Positions 7,705 through 16,938 of a stretch of 64,000 nucleotides of DNA are shown piece after piece. The DNA is from Sphingomonas hylomeconis (GTDB lineage Bacteria; Pseudomonadota; Alphaproteobacteria; Sphingomonadales; Sphingomonadaceae). The notes beneath the pieces are model-generated. The model saw only the letters and a list, made by a program, of their open reading frames with translations. It was not told where the DNA came from and did no database searches. Location: assembly GCF_025370105.1 (NCBI RefSeq), contig NZ_JANQBK010000001.1, positions 124,001 through 188,000 on the forward strand, written 5' to 3'. A program made the position numbers and the translations under genes. Position 1 is the first letter of the stretch. Every line of letters starts with the position of its first letter.

Positions 7705-8537
7705 TCGAAACGCTCTCCACCAATGTCGCGTTCGGCGGCACGCAGGGCGTGTATCGCCACGCGTCCAGCGCGACCGGCACCGACATGACCTTCGCGGTCT
7801 ATGTCCCGCCGCATGCGCCGGGCGCGAAACTGCCGGTCCTGTGGTATCTATCCGGCCTGACCTGCACGCACGCCAACGTCACCGACAAGGGCGAGTATCG
7901 CGCGGCCTGCGCCGAGGCGGGGGTGATCTTCGTCGCGCCGGACACGAGCCCGCGCGGCGACGACGTGCCCGATGACGAAGCGTATGATTTCGGCAAGGGC
8001 GCGGGCTTCTATGTCGATGCGACGCAGGCGCCGTGGTCGGCGAACTTCAAGATGCGCTCCTATATCGAGGACGAGCTGCCCGGCGTGATCGCCGCGGCAT
8101 TTCCCGCCGACATGGCGCGGCAGGGGATCACCGGCCATTCAATGGGCGGGCACGGCGCGCTGACCATCGGGCTGCGCCATCCCGAGCGGTTCAGGAGCGT
8201 TTCGGCCTTCGCGCCGATCGTCTCGCCGCTCAACTGCCCGTGGGGCGAGAAGGCACTCGGCGGGTATCTAGGCCCCGACCGTGCGGCGTGGCGCGAATAC
8301 GATGCCTGCGCGCTGATCGAGGATGGCGCGCGGGTGCCCGACCTGCTCGTCGATCAGGGCGATGCCGATCAGTTCCTCACCGAGCAGCTCAAGCCCGAAT
8401 TGCTGCGCGCGGCGTGCGACGCGGCGGGGATCGATCTCACGCTCCGGATGCAGCCGGGCTATGATCACAGTTACTATTTCATCTCGACCTTCATGGCCGA
8501 CCACGTGCGCTGGCACGCCGCGCGGATGGCGCGCTGA
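7701..8537 (+). CDS. fghA: S-formylglutathione hydrolase
   Basis: A 278-residue alpha/beta hydrolase of the esterase D group that splits S-formylglutathione to formate and glutathione in formaldehyde detoxification. Visible features are the nucleophile elbow GHSMGGHG with S147, the oxyanion region SGLTCTH near 51-57, a catalytic Asp in VDQGDADQF (about 221-223) and H256 in PGYDHSYYF. The class III alcohol dehydrogenase that usually accompanies it is not in the window. It is in an overlap-joined run glmS-fghA-reductase-ROK kinase, suggesting one transcript despite unrelated pathways. Confidence 0.95.
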   Translation: MIETLSTNVAFGGTQGVYRHASSATGTDMTFAVYVPPHAPGAKLPVLWYLSGLTCTHANVTDKGEYRAACAEAGVIFVAPDTSPRGDDVPDDEAYDFGKGAGFYVDATQAPWSANFKMRSYIEDELPGVIAAAFPADMARQGITGHSMGGHGALTIGLRHPERFRSVSAFAPIVSPLNCPWGEKALGGYLGPDRAAWREYDACALIEDGARVPDLLVDQGDADQFLTEQLKPELLRAACDAAGIDLTLRMQPGYDHSYYFISTFMADHVRWHAARMAR

Positions 8538-9760
8538 TGGCACGGTATGATGTCGTGATCGTCGGGGCCGGCCATGCCGGCGCGCAGGCGGCGATCGCGC
8601 TGCGCCAGGCCAAGTTCGCCGGCAGCATCGCGGTGATTGGCGACGAGCCGGAGCTGCCGTACGAGCGCCCGCCGCTGTCCAAGGATTATCTTGCCGGCGA
8701 CAAGCCGTTCGACCGGCTGCTGATCCGCCCGCCGGCCTTCTGGAGCGAGCGCGACGTGGCGATGCTGCTTGGACAGCGCGTGACGGCGGTGGATGCCGCG
8801 GCGCATACCGTGTCGGTCGGCGAAACCGCGATCGGCTATGGCCGGCTGATCTGGGCCGGGGGCGGCAGCCCGCGGCGGTTGAGCTGCAGCGGGCATGATT
8901 ATGCCGGGGTGCACGGCGTGCGCACCCGCGCCGATGTCGACAAGCTGATGACCGAGCTTGCCACCACGACGCGCGTCGTGGTGATCGGCGGCGGCTATAT
9001 CGGGCTCGAGGCGGCCGCCGTGCTGACCAAGCTCGGCAAGCATGTCACCGTGCTGGAGGCGCAGGACCGCGTGCTCGCGCGCGTCGCCGGCGCGCAACTG
9101 TCGCGTTTTTACGAGATGGAGCACCGCGCGCACGGCGTCGAGATTCGGCTCGGCGTGACGGTCGATGTGATCGAAGGTGCTGCCGACAAGGTTACTGGCG
9201 TGCGCCTCGCGGACCGTGAGATCGTCCCCGCTGACATGGTAATCGTCGGCATCGGCATCGTCCCCGAAGTCGCGGCGCTGCTTGCCGCCGGCGCAGAGGG
9301 CGGCAATGGCGTCGCGGTCGATCGCCACTGCCGCACCAGCCTGCCGGATATCTATGCCATCGGGGATTGTGCGCTGCACGCCAACGATTTCGCCGACGGC
9401 GCGCCGATCCGGCTGGAATCCGTCCAGAACGCCAACGATCAGGCGACCTGCGTCGCCAAGGCGATCGCCGGCGTGTCCGACGCGCCGTATCACGCGATCC
9501 CGTGGTTCTGGTCCAACCAATATGATCTCAAGCTGCAGACCGTCGGCCTGTCGATCGGCTATGACCAGACCGTGCTGCGCGGCGATCCCGCGACGCGCAG
9601 CTTCTCGCTCGTCTATCTCAAGGCCGGCCGCGTGATCGCGCTCGATTGCGTCAATGCGACGCGCGATTACGTGCAGGGCAGGGCGCTGGTGCTGGCGGGC
9701 GCGGCGCCTGATCCGGCGCGGCTCGCCGATCCGGGCCAGGTGCTGAAGGAACTCGCATGA
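8537..9760 (+). CDS. FAD-dependent NAD(P)H oxidoreductase (ferredoxin/rhodocoxin reductase type)
   Basis: A 407-residue two-dinucleotide-binding flavoprotein. The FAD site is [14 protein letters not shown] at about 5-18, followed by [12 protein letters not shown] typical of the putidaredoxin/rhodocoxin reductase group. The NAD site is [14 protein letters not shown] near 150, and DIYAIGDCA is the second FAD motif near 275. Such enzymes pass electrons from NADH to a [2Fe-2S] ferredoxin that serves a P450 or dioxygenase. Neither ferredoxin nor oxygenase is nearby, so the partner is unknown. Its ATG shares one base with the fghA stop, and its end overlaps the next gene by 4 nt. Confidence 0.9.
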   Translation: MARYDVVIVGAGHAGAQAAIALRQAKFAGSIAVIGDEPELPYERPPLSKDYLAGDKPFDRLLIRPPAFWSERDVAMLLGQRVTAVDAAAHTVSVGETAIGYGRLIWAGGGSPRRLSCSGHDYAGVHGVRTRADVDKLMTELATTTRVVVIGGGYIGLEAAAVLTKLGKHVTVLEAQDRVLARVAGAQLSRFYEMEHRAHGVEIRLGVTVDVIEGAADKVTGVRLADREIVPADMVIVGIGIVPEVAALLAAGAEGGNGVAVDRHCRTSLPDIYAIGDCALHANDFADGAPIRLESVQNANDQATCVAKAIAGVSDAPYHAIPWFWSNQYDLKLQTVGLSIGYDQTVLRGDPATRSFSLVYLKAGRVIALDCVNATRDYVQGRALVLAGAAPDPARLADPGQVLKELA

Positions 9761-10641
9761 CGCCGCTGATTGCCGGGATCGAGCTTGGCGGCACCAAGTG
9801 CAACCTGATCCTGGCCAGCGGGCCCGAGGATATTCGCGAGCAGGTTCGCATCCCGACGACCACGCCCGAGGAAACGCTGGGCCAGATCGAGGCGGTGCTC
9901 GATCGCTGGTCGGGCTATGACGCGCTCGGCATCGCCAGCTTCGGCCCGGTGTCGATCGACCCGCAGGCGGCCGATTACGGCTATATCACCGCGACAACCA
10001 AGGCCGGCTGGTCGAACACCGATGTCGCGGGTCGGTTGACCGCGCGTGCCGGGGTGCCGACCGGGTTCAACAGCGACGTCGCCGGCGCGGCGCTCGGCGA
10101 AGGCAGGTGGGGCGCGGCGCAAGGCCTTGCCGATCACGCCTATATCACCGTCGGCACCGGCGTCGGCGTCGGCCTGGTGATGCGCGGCGAGCCGACCAAC
10201 GGCATGACGCATCCGGAACTCGGCCATGTCCGCACCACGCGGCTGGCGGGCGACGACTGGGCCGGGATCTGCAGCTTCCACGGCGCCTGCGTCGAAGGGC
10301 TTGCCTCGGGCCCGGCGATCCAGGCGCGCACCGGCGTCCGCGCACCCGATCTGCCGCTCGATCACCCAATATGGGACACGGTGGCGCACACGCTGGCGCA
10401 ATTGCTCCACACGCTGGTGCTGACGGGCATACCGCGCCGCATCGTGATGGGGGGCGGGGTGATGACCGGCATGCCGCACCTGTTCCCGATGATCCGCGAA
10501 CGGCTGGTGGCCAGCCTGGGCGATTACGGCGCGACCGGGCTGATCGCCCCGGTCGACGCGTTCGTCGTGCCGGCCGCGCTCGGCAACGATGCCGGGCCGC
10601 TCGGCGCGGTCGTACTGGGCCTGCGCGCGCTGACCCGCTGA
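9757..10641 (+). CDS. ROK-family sugar kinase (fructokinase-like)
   Basis: A 294-residue ROK protein. The ATP phosphate-binding motif [13 protein letters not shown] opens the chain, and [13 protein letters not shown] is the second phosphate loop. The segment HPELGH followed by [10 protein letters not shown] supplies the His/Cys zinc site in the pattern seen in the Bacillus fructokinase subgroup, rather than the CxCGxxGC of NagC/glucokinase types. No DNA-binding domain, so it is an enzyme and not a repressor. Fructose is the most likely substrate, giving fructose-6-phosphate, the substrate of GlmS encoded in the same overlap-joined run. That metabolic link is an inference. Confidence 0.87.
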   Translation: MTPLIAGIELGGTKCNLILASGPEDIREQVRIPTTTPEETLGQIEAVLDRWSGYDALGIASFGPVSIDPQAADYGYITATTKAGWSNTDVAGRLTARAGVPTGFNSDVAGAALGEGRWGAAQGLADHAYITVGTGVGVGLVMRGEPTNGMTHPELGHVRTTRLAGDDWAGICSFHGACVEGLASGPAIQARTGVRAPDLPLDHPIWDTVAHTLAQLLHTLVLTGIPRRIVMGGGVMTGMPHLFPMIRERLVASLGDYGATGLIAPVDAFVVPAALGNDAGPLGAVVLGLRALTR

Positions 10642-10770
10642 ACGGCGCACCGGCCCGGGACCGTCACGGCTAGCCCCGGCCGAACGTCGTTTACGACGCC
10701 TTAACCGCGTTCTCATACCCTTCCGCAAGGGGGGCCATGTGCCCATGTATTCAGATACGGCGGACAAAAA

Positions 10771-12675
10771 ATGCGGATCCTCATCGTCGACGACGAACCG
10801 GGCATGCACGATTCCTACAAGCGCAGCTTCGCGCCGGTGTCTGCCGATGCCGGGCTGCTCGGCGCGATGGCGGCCGATCTGTTCGGCGATGATTCCGAGC
10901 CTGTGCCCGAACCCGAACCGGAAGCGACGTTCGAGCTGACGCACGCGATGCAGGGGCTGGATGCCGTCGGCCATGTCGCCGCGGCGATCCGCGACGGCGA
11001 TCGCTATGCCGTCGCGTTCATCGACGTGCGCATGCCGCCGGGCATCGACGGCAAGGAAACCGCCCGCCGCATCCGCGCGCTCGATCCCGATATCAATCTG
11101 GTGATCGTCACCGGCTATTCCGATTTCAGCCCGCTTGAGATCAGCCGCGCGGCCGGCCCGGCGGACAAGATCTTCTATATCGCCAAGCCGTTCGAAGTGG
11201 CCGAAGTCACCGCCACCGCGACGGCGCTGGGGCATCGCTGGCAGGTCGATCGCGAGCTCGCCGCGGCGCGCGAATCACTTGCCGCGCAGGTCCAGCTGCT
11301 GCGCGAACAGAGCCATGAGCTCGCCGCCAACGAAAGCCGCGCGATCCACATGGCGAACCATGATTCGCTCACCGAAGCGCCCAACCGGCTTGCCTTCCGC
11401 CAGGCGCTGACCGAACGCGCGCGCACCGATGCGACGTTCGCGGTGGCGATGGTCGATCTCGACCGCTTCAAGCTGGTCAACGACACGCTCGGCCATCTCG
11501 CCGGCGACGAGCTGATCCGCCTGATCTGCGGCAATTTGCAGCAGGCGATGCCGGCCGGCGGCATGGTCGCGCGCCTGGGCGGCGACGAATTCGGCCTGCT
11601 GTTCGATTCGCCCGGCGTCGAGGCGGCAGAGATGGAATGCGATCGCATGCTGCGCGGCTGCTGCGGCACGTTCAAGGTGCTCGGCAATTCGGTGCAGGGC
11701 GGCGCCTCGATCGGCGTGATCCTGTCCGCGCCGGCCGGGCTGCGCGACCCCACCGATCTGATGCGCCGCGCCGATCTCGCGCTCAACGATGCCAAGCGCG
11801 AAGGCCGCGGCATCGTGCGTGTTTTCGACGAAAGCATGGACGAGAACGTCAAGCTGCGCCGGTCGATCGAGGGCGGCTTGAGCAAGGCGATCGAGAAGGG
11901 CGAACTGCATCTCGTCTACCAGCCGATCGTCGCGCGCGAAGGGCTGGAAATCGTCGGGTTCGAAGCGCTGCTGCGCTGGAACACCGATGCGCACGGGCCG
12001 ATCTCGCCCGCCGTGTTCATCCCGATCGCCGAGGAGAGCAACCTGATCCATGAACTGGGCGATTGGGTGCTCGAACAGTCGCTCGACATGGTCAAAGACT
12101 GGCCCGGCCAATATGTCTCGGTCAATTTCTCGCCGCGCCAGTTCCGCCGGCACAATTTCGTCGGCCGCATCCTCGATCGGGTCCAGCGCGCCGGGGTCGA
12201 TCCGCAGCGCGTGCAGATCGAGATTACCGAGACGGCGATCTTCGACGATGCCGATCGTGCCGCCGAGACGCTCTACAAGCTGCGCCAGATGGGCTTCCGC
12301 ATCGCGCTCGACGATTTCGGCACGGGCTATTCCTCGCTCTACAACATCCGCAAGTTCGCGCTCGATTGCCTGAAGATCGATCGCAGCTTCATCGATGGCA
12401 TGGGCCGCGAGCGCGAGAGTGCGGCGATCGTGCAGTCGATCGTCCATCTCGGTCGCTCGCTCGGCCTCGGCGTGATCGCCGAGGGCGTCGAGACCGAAGC
12501 GCAGGTACAGGCGCTGCGCGTCGCCGGCTGCTCGCACCTGCAGGGCTATTTCTTCTCGCGCCCGGTCGAGGCGGCGGTCGCGCGGACGATGGCGGCTTCA
12601 TTGTACCTGACCAACGGCGAGGATGACCTGACGGTCGATCCGCCGGCGCAGCTGGGCACCGGGACGCAGGGTTGA
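10771..12675 (+). CDS. response regulator with GGDEF and EAL domains (c-di-GMP turnover)
   Basis: A 634-residue hybrid. A receiver domain (1-150) has acidic pocket D7/D8, phosphoacceptor D85 (FIDVRMPPGIDG) and K139, with an unusual Pro/Glu-rich insertion at about 22-58. A coiled linker (about 160-195) leads to a GGDEF domain with intact GGDEF at 270-274; no RxxD inhibitory site lies five residues before it. The EAL domain has EALLRW from 398, ITETAIF, DDFGTGYSSL, KIDRSFI and EGVET, all motifs needed for c-di-GMP hydrolysis. Both cyclase and phosphodiesterase could be active. The adjacent sensor kinase begins in its stop codon and is the likely phosphodonor. Confidence 0.95.
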   Translation: MRILIVDDEPGMHDSYKRSFAPVSADAGLLGAMAADLFGDDSEPVPEPEPEATFELTHAMQGLDAVGHVAAAIRDGDRYAVAFIDVRMPPGIDGKETARRIRALDPDINLVIVTGYSDFSPLEISRAAGPADKIFYIAKPFEVAEVTATATALGHRWQVDRELAAARESLAAQVQLLREQSHELAANESRAIHMANHDSLTEAPNRLAFRQALTERARTDATFAVAMVDLDRFKLVNDTLGHLAGDELIRLICGNLQQAMPAGGMVARLGGDEFGLLFDSPGVEAAEMECDRMLRGCCGTFKVLGNSVQGGASIGVILSAPAGLRDPTDLMRRADLALNDAKREGRGIVRVFDESMDENVKLRRSIEGGLSKAIEKGELHLVYQPIVAREGLEIVGFEALLRWNTDAHGPISPAVFIPIAEESNLIHELGDWVLEQSLDMVKDWPGQYVSVNFSPRQFRRHNFVGRILDRVQRAGVDPQRVQIEITETAIFDDADRAAETLYKLRQMGFRIALDDFGTGYSSLYNIRKFALDCLKIDRSFIDGMGRERESAAIVQSIVHLGRSLGLGVIAEGVETEAQVQALRVAGCSHLQGYFFSRPVEAAVARTMAASLYLTNGEDDLTVDPPAQLGTGTQG

Positions 12676-14546
12676 TGCCGATGCCCGTCAAAGGATGGCG
12701 GGTGGGGATCGGCCGGTTGCGCAGCCCGGCATCGCTCGGGGCGAAGCTTGTCCTGATCCTCACCGCAGTCGGCCTGGCCGGGTCGGTCGCGATCACGCTG
12801 CTGCTCGCCAGCGTCATCACACCCAATTTCAACGCGCTCGAAAACAGGTCGATCGACGCGCATGTCGATCGCACCCGCGCGGCGCTTGGCGAATATGCCT
12901 CCAAGGTCGAAAGCGCGGTGCGCGACTATGGCGACTGGACCGACAGCTACGATTACATGGCCAGGCAGACGGCCAAGTTCGAACAGGACAGTTTCTCGCC
13001 GCTGGCGATGAGCAACCTCGCGGTCGATGGCATGGCCTATGTCCGCGACGACGGCCGCATCGTCATCGCGCGCTGGCTGGATCCGCAGCGCGCGGCCGAC
13101 CAGCCGGCGATGCGCGCGCGGCTGATCGCGGCGATCCGCGGAATCGATTTCCGCAAGCTCGTGGCCAAGAACAATTCGGCCAGCTTCTACCTGCGGCTCG
13201 GGCCGGTCGTCGCCGCCGTCGGCGTCGCACAGGTACGCCGCAGCGACGGCACCGGCACCCCGCGCGGCTATGTCCTGATGGCCCGCACCGTGACGTCAAC
13301 GCAGATGTCCGCGCTGCTGCAGCTCAGCGCCAGGCTCGATCTCGCCAACCGCGCTAATACGGAGACGATCACATCGGGCGCGAGATCGCTCGCCATTTCT
13401 GTCCCGATCCGCGGGCCCGATGGCAAAGCGGTGGCGAGCGCGGTGTTCGGCGTGCCACGCGACATCTCCATCCTCGGGCAGCGCATGTTGCTGCTCGCGG
13501 TGGGCGGGGCGGTGCTGCTGCTGCTCGTGCTGCTTGTGGTGCTGCGCCGCGCGATCACGCGCCTGGTGCTCCGCCCGCTGCACCGCGTGGAAAGCCATAT
13601 GCAGGTGGTCCGCGCCAGCGGCGCGCTCGGCCTGCTCGACGAGGAGGGGCGGCGCGACGAGATCGGCTCGCTCGGCCGCAGCTTCAATTCGATGCTGGGG
13701 CAGCTCAAGGACCTGCGCGAACAGCTCGAAGTGCAGAGCTTCGCGCTCGGGCGCACCGAAAGCGCGGTCGCGGTGATGCACAATGTCCGCAACGCGCTCA
13801 ACCCGATCAGCACGATCCTGTCCAAGGGCATCACGCAGCCGCCGCCGATCGACCGCGCGCTGCTCGATCGCGCGGTCGGCGAACTGGCGCGCGACGATCT
13901 GCCCCCGGCGCGGCGCGAAAAGCTCGTTCAGTTCGTAGCGGCGGCGGTCGATGCGGAAGCGCGCGATCGCGAGGATCGCCGGCGCCAGTTGCAGGACGGC
14001 CGCGAGGCGATGAGCCAGGTGCTGGAGATCATCGGCGCGCAGCAGCATGCAGCGCACGAACGCCCGCCGCTCGAAGCGTGCAACGTCACCGAAATCGTCG
14101 CTCGCAACGCGACGATCGCGCGTTATGCCGGTGGCGTCTCGATCCTGTTCGACTTCCCCGCGCGGCCGCACATGGTGATGGCCAATAGGCTGATCCTGAG
14201 CCAGGTGATCGGCAATCTGTTCGCCAATGCCGCCGAAGCGGTCGCCGCGCGCGGCACCAACAGCGGCACCGTGTCCGTGACGATCGTGGAGCGGGAGGGC
14301 ATCGCCAGTATCGCGATCCGCGACGATGGCGAAGGTTTCTCCGCCGATACCGGCGCGACCTTGTTCCAGCGCGGCTTTTCGACCCGCGCGCACAAATCGG
14401 GCGGGCTTGGTCTGCACTGGTGCGCCAATTCGATGACGGCGATGGAGGGCGCGCTCAAGCTGGAAAGCGAGGGCCTGGGCAAGGGCGCCTGCGCGACGCT
14501 CGCGCTGCGCGTCGCCGACATCGCCGAGGTGCGGGCGGCGGCATAA
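12675..14546 (+). CDS. membrane sensor histidine kinase with CHASE4-like domain
   Basis: About 623 residues. The ATG at 12675 shares one base with the preceding TGA. First transmembrane helix about 24-49, extracytoplasmic CHASE4-type domain about 50-265 (SKVESAVRDYGDWTDSYDY is its signature), second helix about 271-291, HAMP to about 350, then a dimerisation region with H369 in the unusual box MHNVRNALNPIS. The ATPase domain has an N box (NLFANAAEAV), G1 (RDDGEGFS), F box (FQRGFST) and G2 (GGLGLHWC). The H box differs from classical HisKA, as in some kinases paired with GGDEF/EAL regulators. Likely partner: the REC-GGDEF-EAL protein upstream. Confidence 0.9.
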   Translation: MPMPVKGWRVGIGRLRSPASLGAKLVLILTAVGLAGSVAITLLLASVITPNFNALENRSIDAHVDRTRAALGEYASKVESAVRDYGDWTDSYDYMARQTAKFEQDSFSPLAMSNLAVDGMAYVRDDGRIVIARWLDPQRAADQPAMRARLIAAIRGIDFRKLVAKNNSASFYLRLGPVVAAVGVAQVRRSDGTGTPRGYVLMARTVTSTQMSALLQLSARLDLANRANTETITSGARSLAISVPIRGPDGKAVASAVFGVPRDISILGQRMLLLAVGGAVLLLLVLLVVLRRAITRLVLRPLHRVESHMQVVRASGALGLLDEEGRRDEIGSLGRSFNSMLGQLKDLREQLEVQSFALGRTESAVAVMHNVRNALNPISTILSKGITQPPPIDRALLDRAVGELARDDLPPARREKLVQFVAAAVDAEARDREDRRRQLQDGREAMSQVLEIIGAQQHAAHERPPLEACNVTEIVARNATIARYAGGVSILFDFPARPHMVMANRLILSQVIGNLFANAAEAVAARGTNSGTVSVTIVEREGIASIAIRDDGEGFSADTGATLFQRGFSTRAHKSGGLGLHWCANSMTAMEGALKLESEGLGKGACATLALRVADIAEVRAAA

Positions 14547-14573
14547 ATCGGGGGGTAGGGTAGCCGCCCGCGC

Positions 14574-15713
14574 TCAGGCCGCGCGTTGCCCCGCCGCCGC
14601 TTCCTGCCGGCGCAGATACGGCGCCACCAGATCGCGCTCGCGGAACCATGCCTGCCGCTCTTCGCTCAGCGTGGCGAACGTGCCGATCACCCGGCGGCAG
14701 CCGGCGCTGTGGCACTGGCAGGTCATCCGCCAGTCGCTGTCCGCCAGCGTGGTCGAATAATCCCAGGCGATCTCTTCGCCCGCGGCGATATCGCGCACCG
14801 CGATCAAAAACACGCCGGCATCGGTGAAGCGCAGCCCGGCATTGGGATCGCAGCTATGGTTGATCAGATCGTCGATGCGATGCGACGGGCCCATATAATG
14901 TTGCGGCGTCACCTGCACGAAGCGGTCGCGCGCACCGCGCAGCACGGTCGGCACCTTGTCGGCGCGGACCCGCCGCCCGGTGAAGCGCACGATCGTGTCG
15001 CCTTCGGCAAACCCCTGCGCGGCATAGACGGCCTTGCCGAGATGCGTCTCGCCCACCGAGAACAGGTTGGCGGCGGGGGGATAGGCATCGAGCACGTAGA
15101 AGCGGCCATCGCGGAAGCCGAGCGAGCGCAGCGGATTGATCGTCGTGAGGCCGACCATGAACCACACGCTGGCGTGGCACAGCAATTCGACGAAGATGTA
15201 GGAATATTCGCCGACCAGCTCGCCATTGACGCGCGTTGCCACCAGCAGGGTGGCGAGATCGCCGAGTGTCCACAGCCCCCAGGCCGGCGAGCGTTCGCGG
15301 TTGCGATCCTGCAGCACGCTCTGCCAGGTTGGCCAGAAACTGATCGGCACGGCAACGAGCACCACCATGTGCGCCCAGAAGGCGGTGGAGAAGGCCAGCC
15401 ACAGGATCAGCGCGGCGAGGCACAGCCCCATGCACAGGATCTCGCCCTGCGACGGCGCCTCCCAGCTGGAACGGTGCCAGATGCCCAGCGTCACGACGAT
15501 GCAGGCGAGCGTCGACAGGCCGAATACCCAGCTTTGCGGCGTGCCCGGGTTGACCGCGGCATAGGTCGCCGCCTCGACCGCGATCGACGCGCTCCAGATC
15601 ATCCACGAGGCACGGTTGGGCTGCACCAATTGGCGCCGGATGCCGATCAGGTACAGGCCGTACCCCGCTATGCTGCACGCGACCGCAATGATGAACCAGG
15701 GCTCGACGGGCAT
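14574..15713 (-). CDS. multi-pass membrane protein with C-terminal SET methyltransferase domain
   Basis: A 379-residue protein in two parts. Residues 1-195 contain about seven hydrophobic helices (near 6-25, 36-54, 61-80, 91-110, 112-134, 146-161, 170-192). From about 208 to 350 there is a SET domain: INHSCDPN at 284-291 (AdoMet/knot motif), GEEIAWDY at 312-319 (second knot strand with catalytic Tyr), and a post-SET cysteine cluster CQC/GC at 332-339. SET enzymes methylate protein lysines; here the domain would be tethered to the cytoplasmic membrane. Convergent with the CHASE4 kinase and upstream of nothing on its strand until dinB. Substrate unknown. No strong ribosome binding site precedes the ATG. 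Confidence 0.85.
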   Translation of the reverse strand: MPVEPWFIIAVACSIAGYGLYLIGIRRQLVQPNRASWMIWSASIAVEAATYAAVNPGTPQSWVFGLSTLACIVVTLGIWHRSSWEAPSQGEILCMGLCLAALILWLAFSTAFWAHMVVLVAVPISFWPTWQSVLQDRNRERSPAWGLWTLGDLATLLVATRVNGELVGEYSYIFVELLCHASVWFMVGLTTINPLRSLGFRDGRFYVLDAYPPAANLFSVGETHLGKAVYAAQGFAEGDTIVRFTGRRVRADKVPTVLRGARDRFVQVTPQHYMGPSHRIDDLINHSCDPNAGLRFTDAGVFLIAVRDIAAGEEIAWDYSTTLADSDWRMTCQCHSAGCRRVIGTFATLSEERQAWFRERDLVAPYLRRQEAAAGQRAA

Positions 15714-15786
15714 AAGGGGACCAGATGGTTAAGCCGCATTTTACCGCGAACGCGGACTCGCGTCTACGGTGCGATCGCGCCACGCC

Positions 15787-16872
15787 TTACAGCGGCAGGA
15801 CCGCCTGCTCGCCCGCCTCGTCCCCGGCCTCCTGGATCGCCGATAGCGTCAGGCCGAGCAGCCGTACGCCCGACGCGACTGGCAGCAGCGCTTCGAGCAG
15901 CACCGTGCCGGCGGCGAGAAAGCCCGCGCGATCCGCCACCGGCAGCGTCGAGGAGCGCGCCCGCGTGATCGTGCGGAAATCGGCATAGCGCAGCTTGAGC
16001 GTCACCGTGCGGCCCTGCGCCGCGCTGCGCTCGATCCGCACCCATGCGGCATCCGCGACCCGCTCGAGCGCCGCGATCAGGTCGGCCTGCTCGGTCAGAT
16101 CCGTGCCGAACGTGCGCTCCGCCCCGACCGACTTGACCGCGCGGTCCGCCCGCACCGGGCGGTGATCGATGCCGCGCGCGGCGCCGAACAGATAATCGGC
16201 GCTGCTGCCGAACTGCGCGCGCAGCAGCTCCAGTGGCTGCGCGCCGAGATCCGCGCCGGTCAGGATGCCGAGCCGCTCCATCTTCGCCGCGGTCACTGGC
16301 CCCACGCCGTGGAAACGCCGCACCGGCAGCGCGGCGACGAATGCTGCGCCGCGCGCCGGGGGGATCACGCAGATCCCGTCCGGCTTGTTCTGGTCCGAGG
16401 CGAGCTTGGCGATGAACTTGTTGTACGACACGCCGGCCGAGGCGGTGAGCCCGGTCTCGGCCTTGATCCGCGCCCGAATCTCCTCTGCGATCGCCCGTGC
16501 CGAGCCCAGGCCGCGGACATCCTCGGTCACGTCGAGATAGGCCTCGTCGAGCGACAAGGGCTCGATCAGCGCGGTATAGTCGGCGAACACGTCGCGGATC
16601 TGCTGGCTGATCGCGCGGTAGACGTCGAAGCGCGGCGGCACGAACACCAGCGGCGGGCAGCGCTTGAGCGCGGTGACCGAGGGCATCGCCGATTTTACCC
16701 CGAACGTCCGCGCCTCGTAACTCGCCGCCGCGACCACCCCGCGCGCCTGCGCCGATCCCACCGCCACCGGACGGCCCTTGAGGCTGGGATCGTCGCGCTG
16801 CTCGACGCTGGCGTAGAAGGCGTCCATGTCGATATGGATCACCTTGCGCTGCGGAGGAGGATCGTCGGCCAT
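15787..16872 (-). CDS. dinB: DNA polymerase IV (Y family)
   Basis: A 361-residue translesion polymerase. The N-terminal HIDMDAFYASVEQ gives the first catalytic Asp and steric-gate region, and SLDEAYLDVT near 105 carries the second catalytic Asp-Glu pair. The thumb helix-hairpin-helix (RRFHGVGPVTAAKMERLGI) and little-finger domain follow. The last residues EQAVLPL resemble a beta-clamp-binding motif, so the protein is complete. Usually part of the DNA-damage response, but I see no clear alphaproteobacterial LexA box (GTTC-N7-GTTC) in the 66 nt before it. It could be read through from the two-component operon. Confidence 0.96.
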   Translation of the reverse strand: MADDPPPQRKVIHIDMDAFYASVEQRDDPSLKGRPVAVGSAQARGVVAAASYEARTFGVKSAMPSVTALKRCPPLVFVPPRFDVYRAISQQIRDVFADYTALIEPLSLDEAYLDVTEDVRGLGSARAIAEEIRARIKAETGLTASAGVSYNKFIAKLASDQNKPDGICVIPPARGAAFVAALPVRRFHGVGPVTAAKMERLGILTGADLGAQPLELLRAQFGSSADYLFGAARGIDHRPVRADRAVKSVGAERTFGTDLTEQADLIAALERVADAAWVRIERSAAQGRTVTLKLRYADFRTITRARSSTLPVADRAGFLAAGTVLLEALLPVASGVRLLGLTLSAIQEAGDEAGEQAVLPL

Positions 16873-16938
16873 GCTCAGGCCATCATAGCCGCGCGGGCAG
16901 GCGCAAACCAGAACAAAGCGGGAATTGGCACCGGGACA

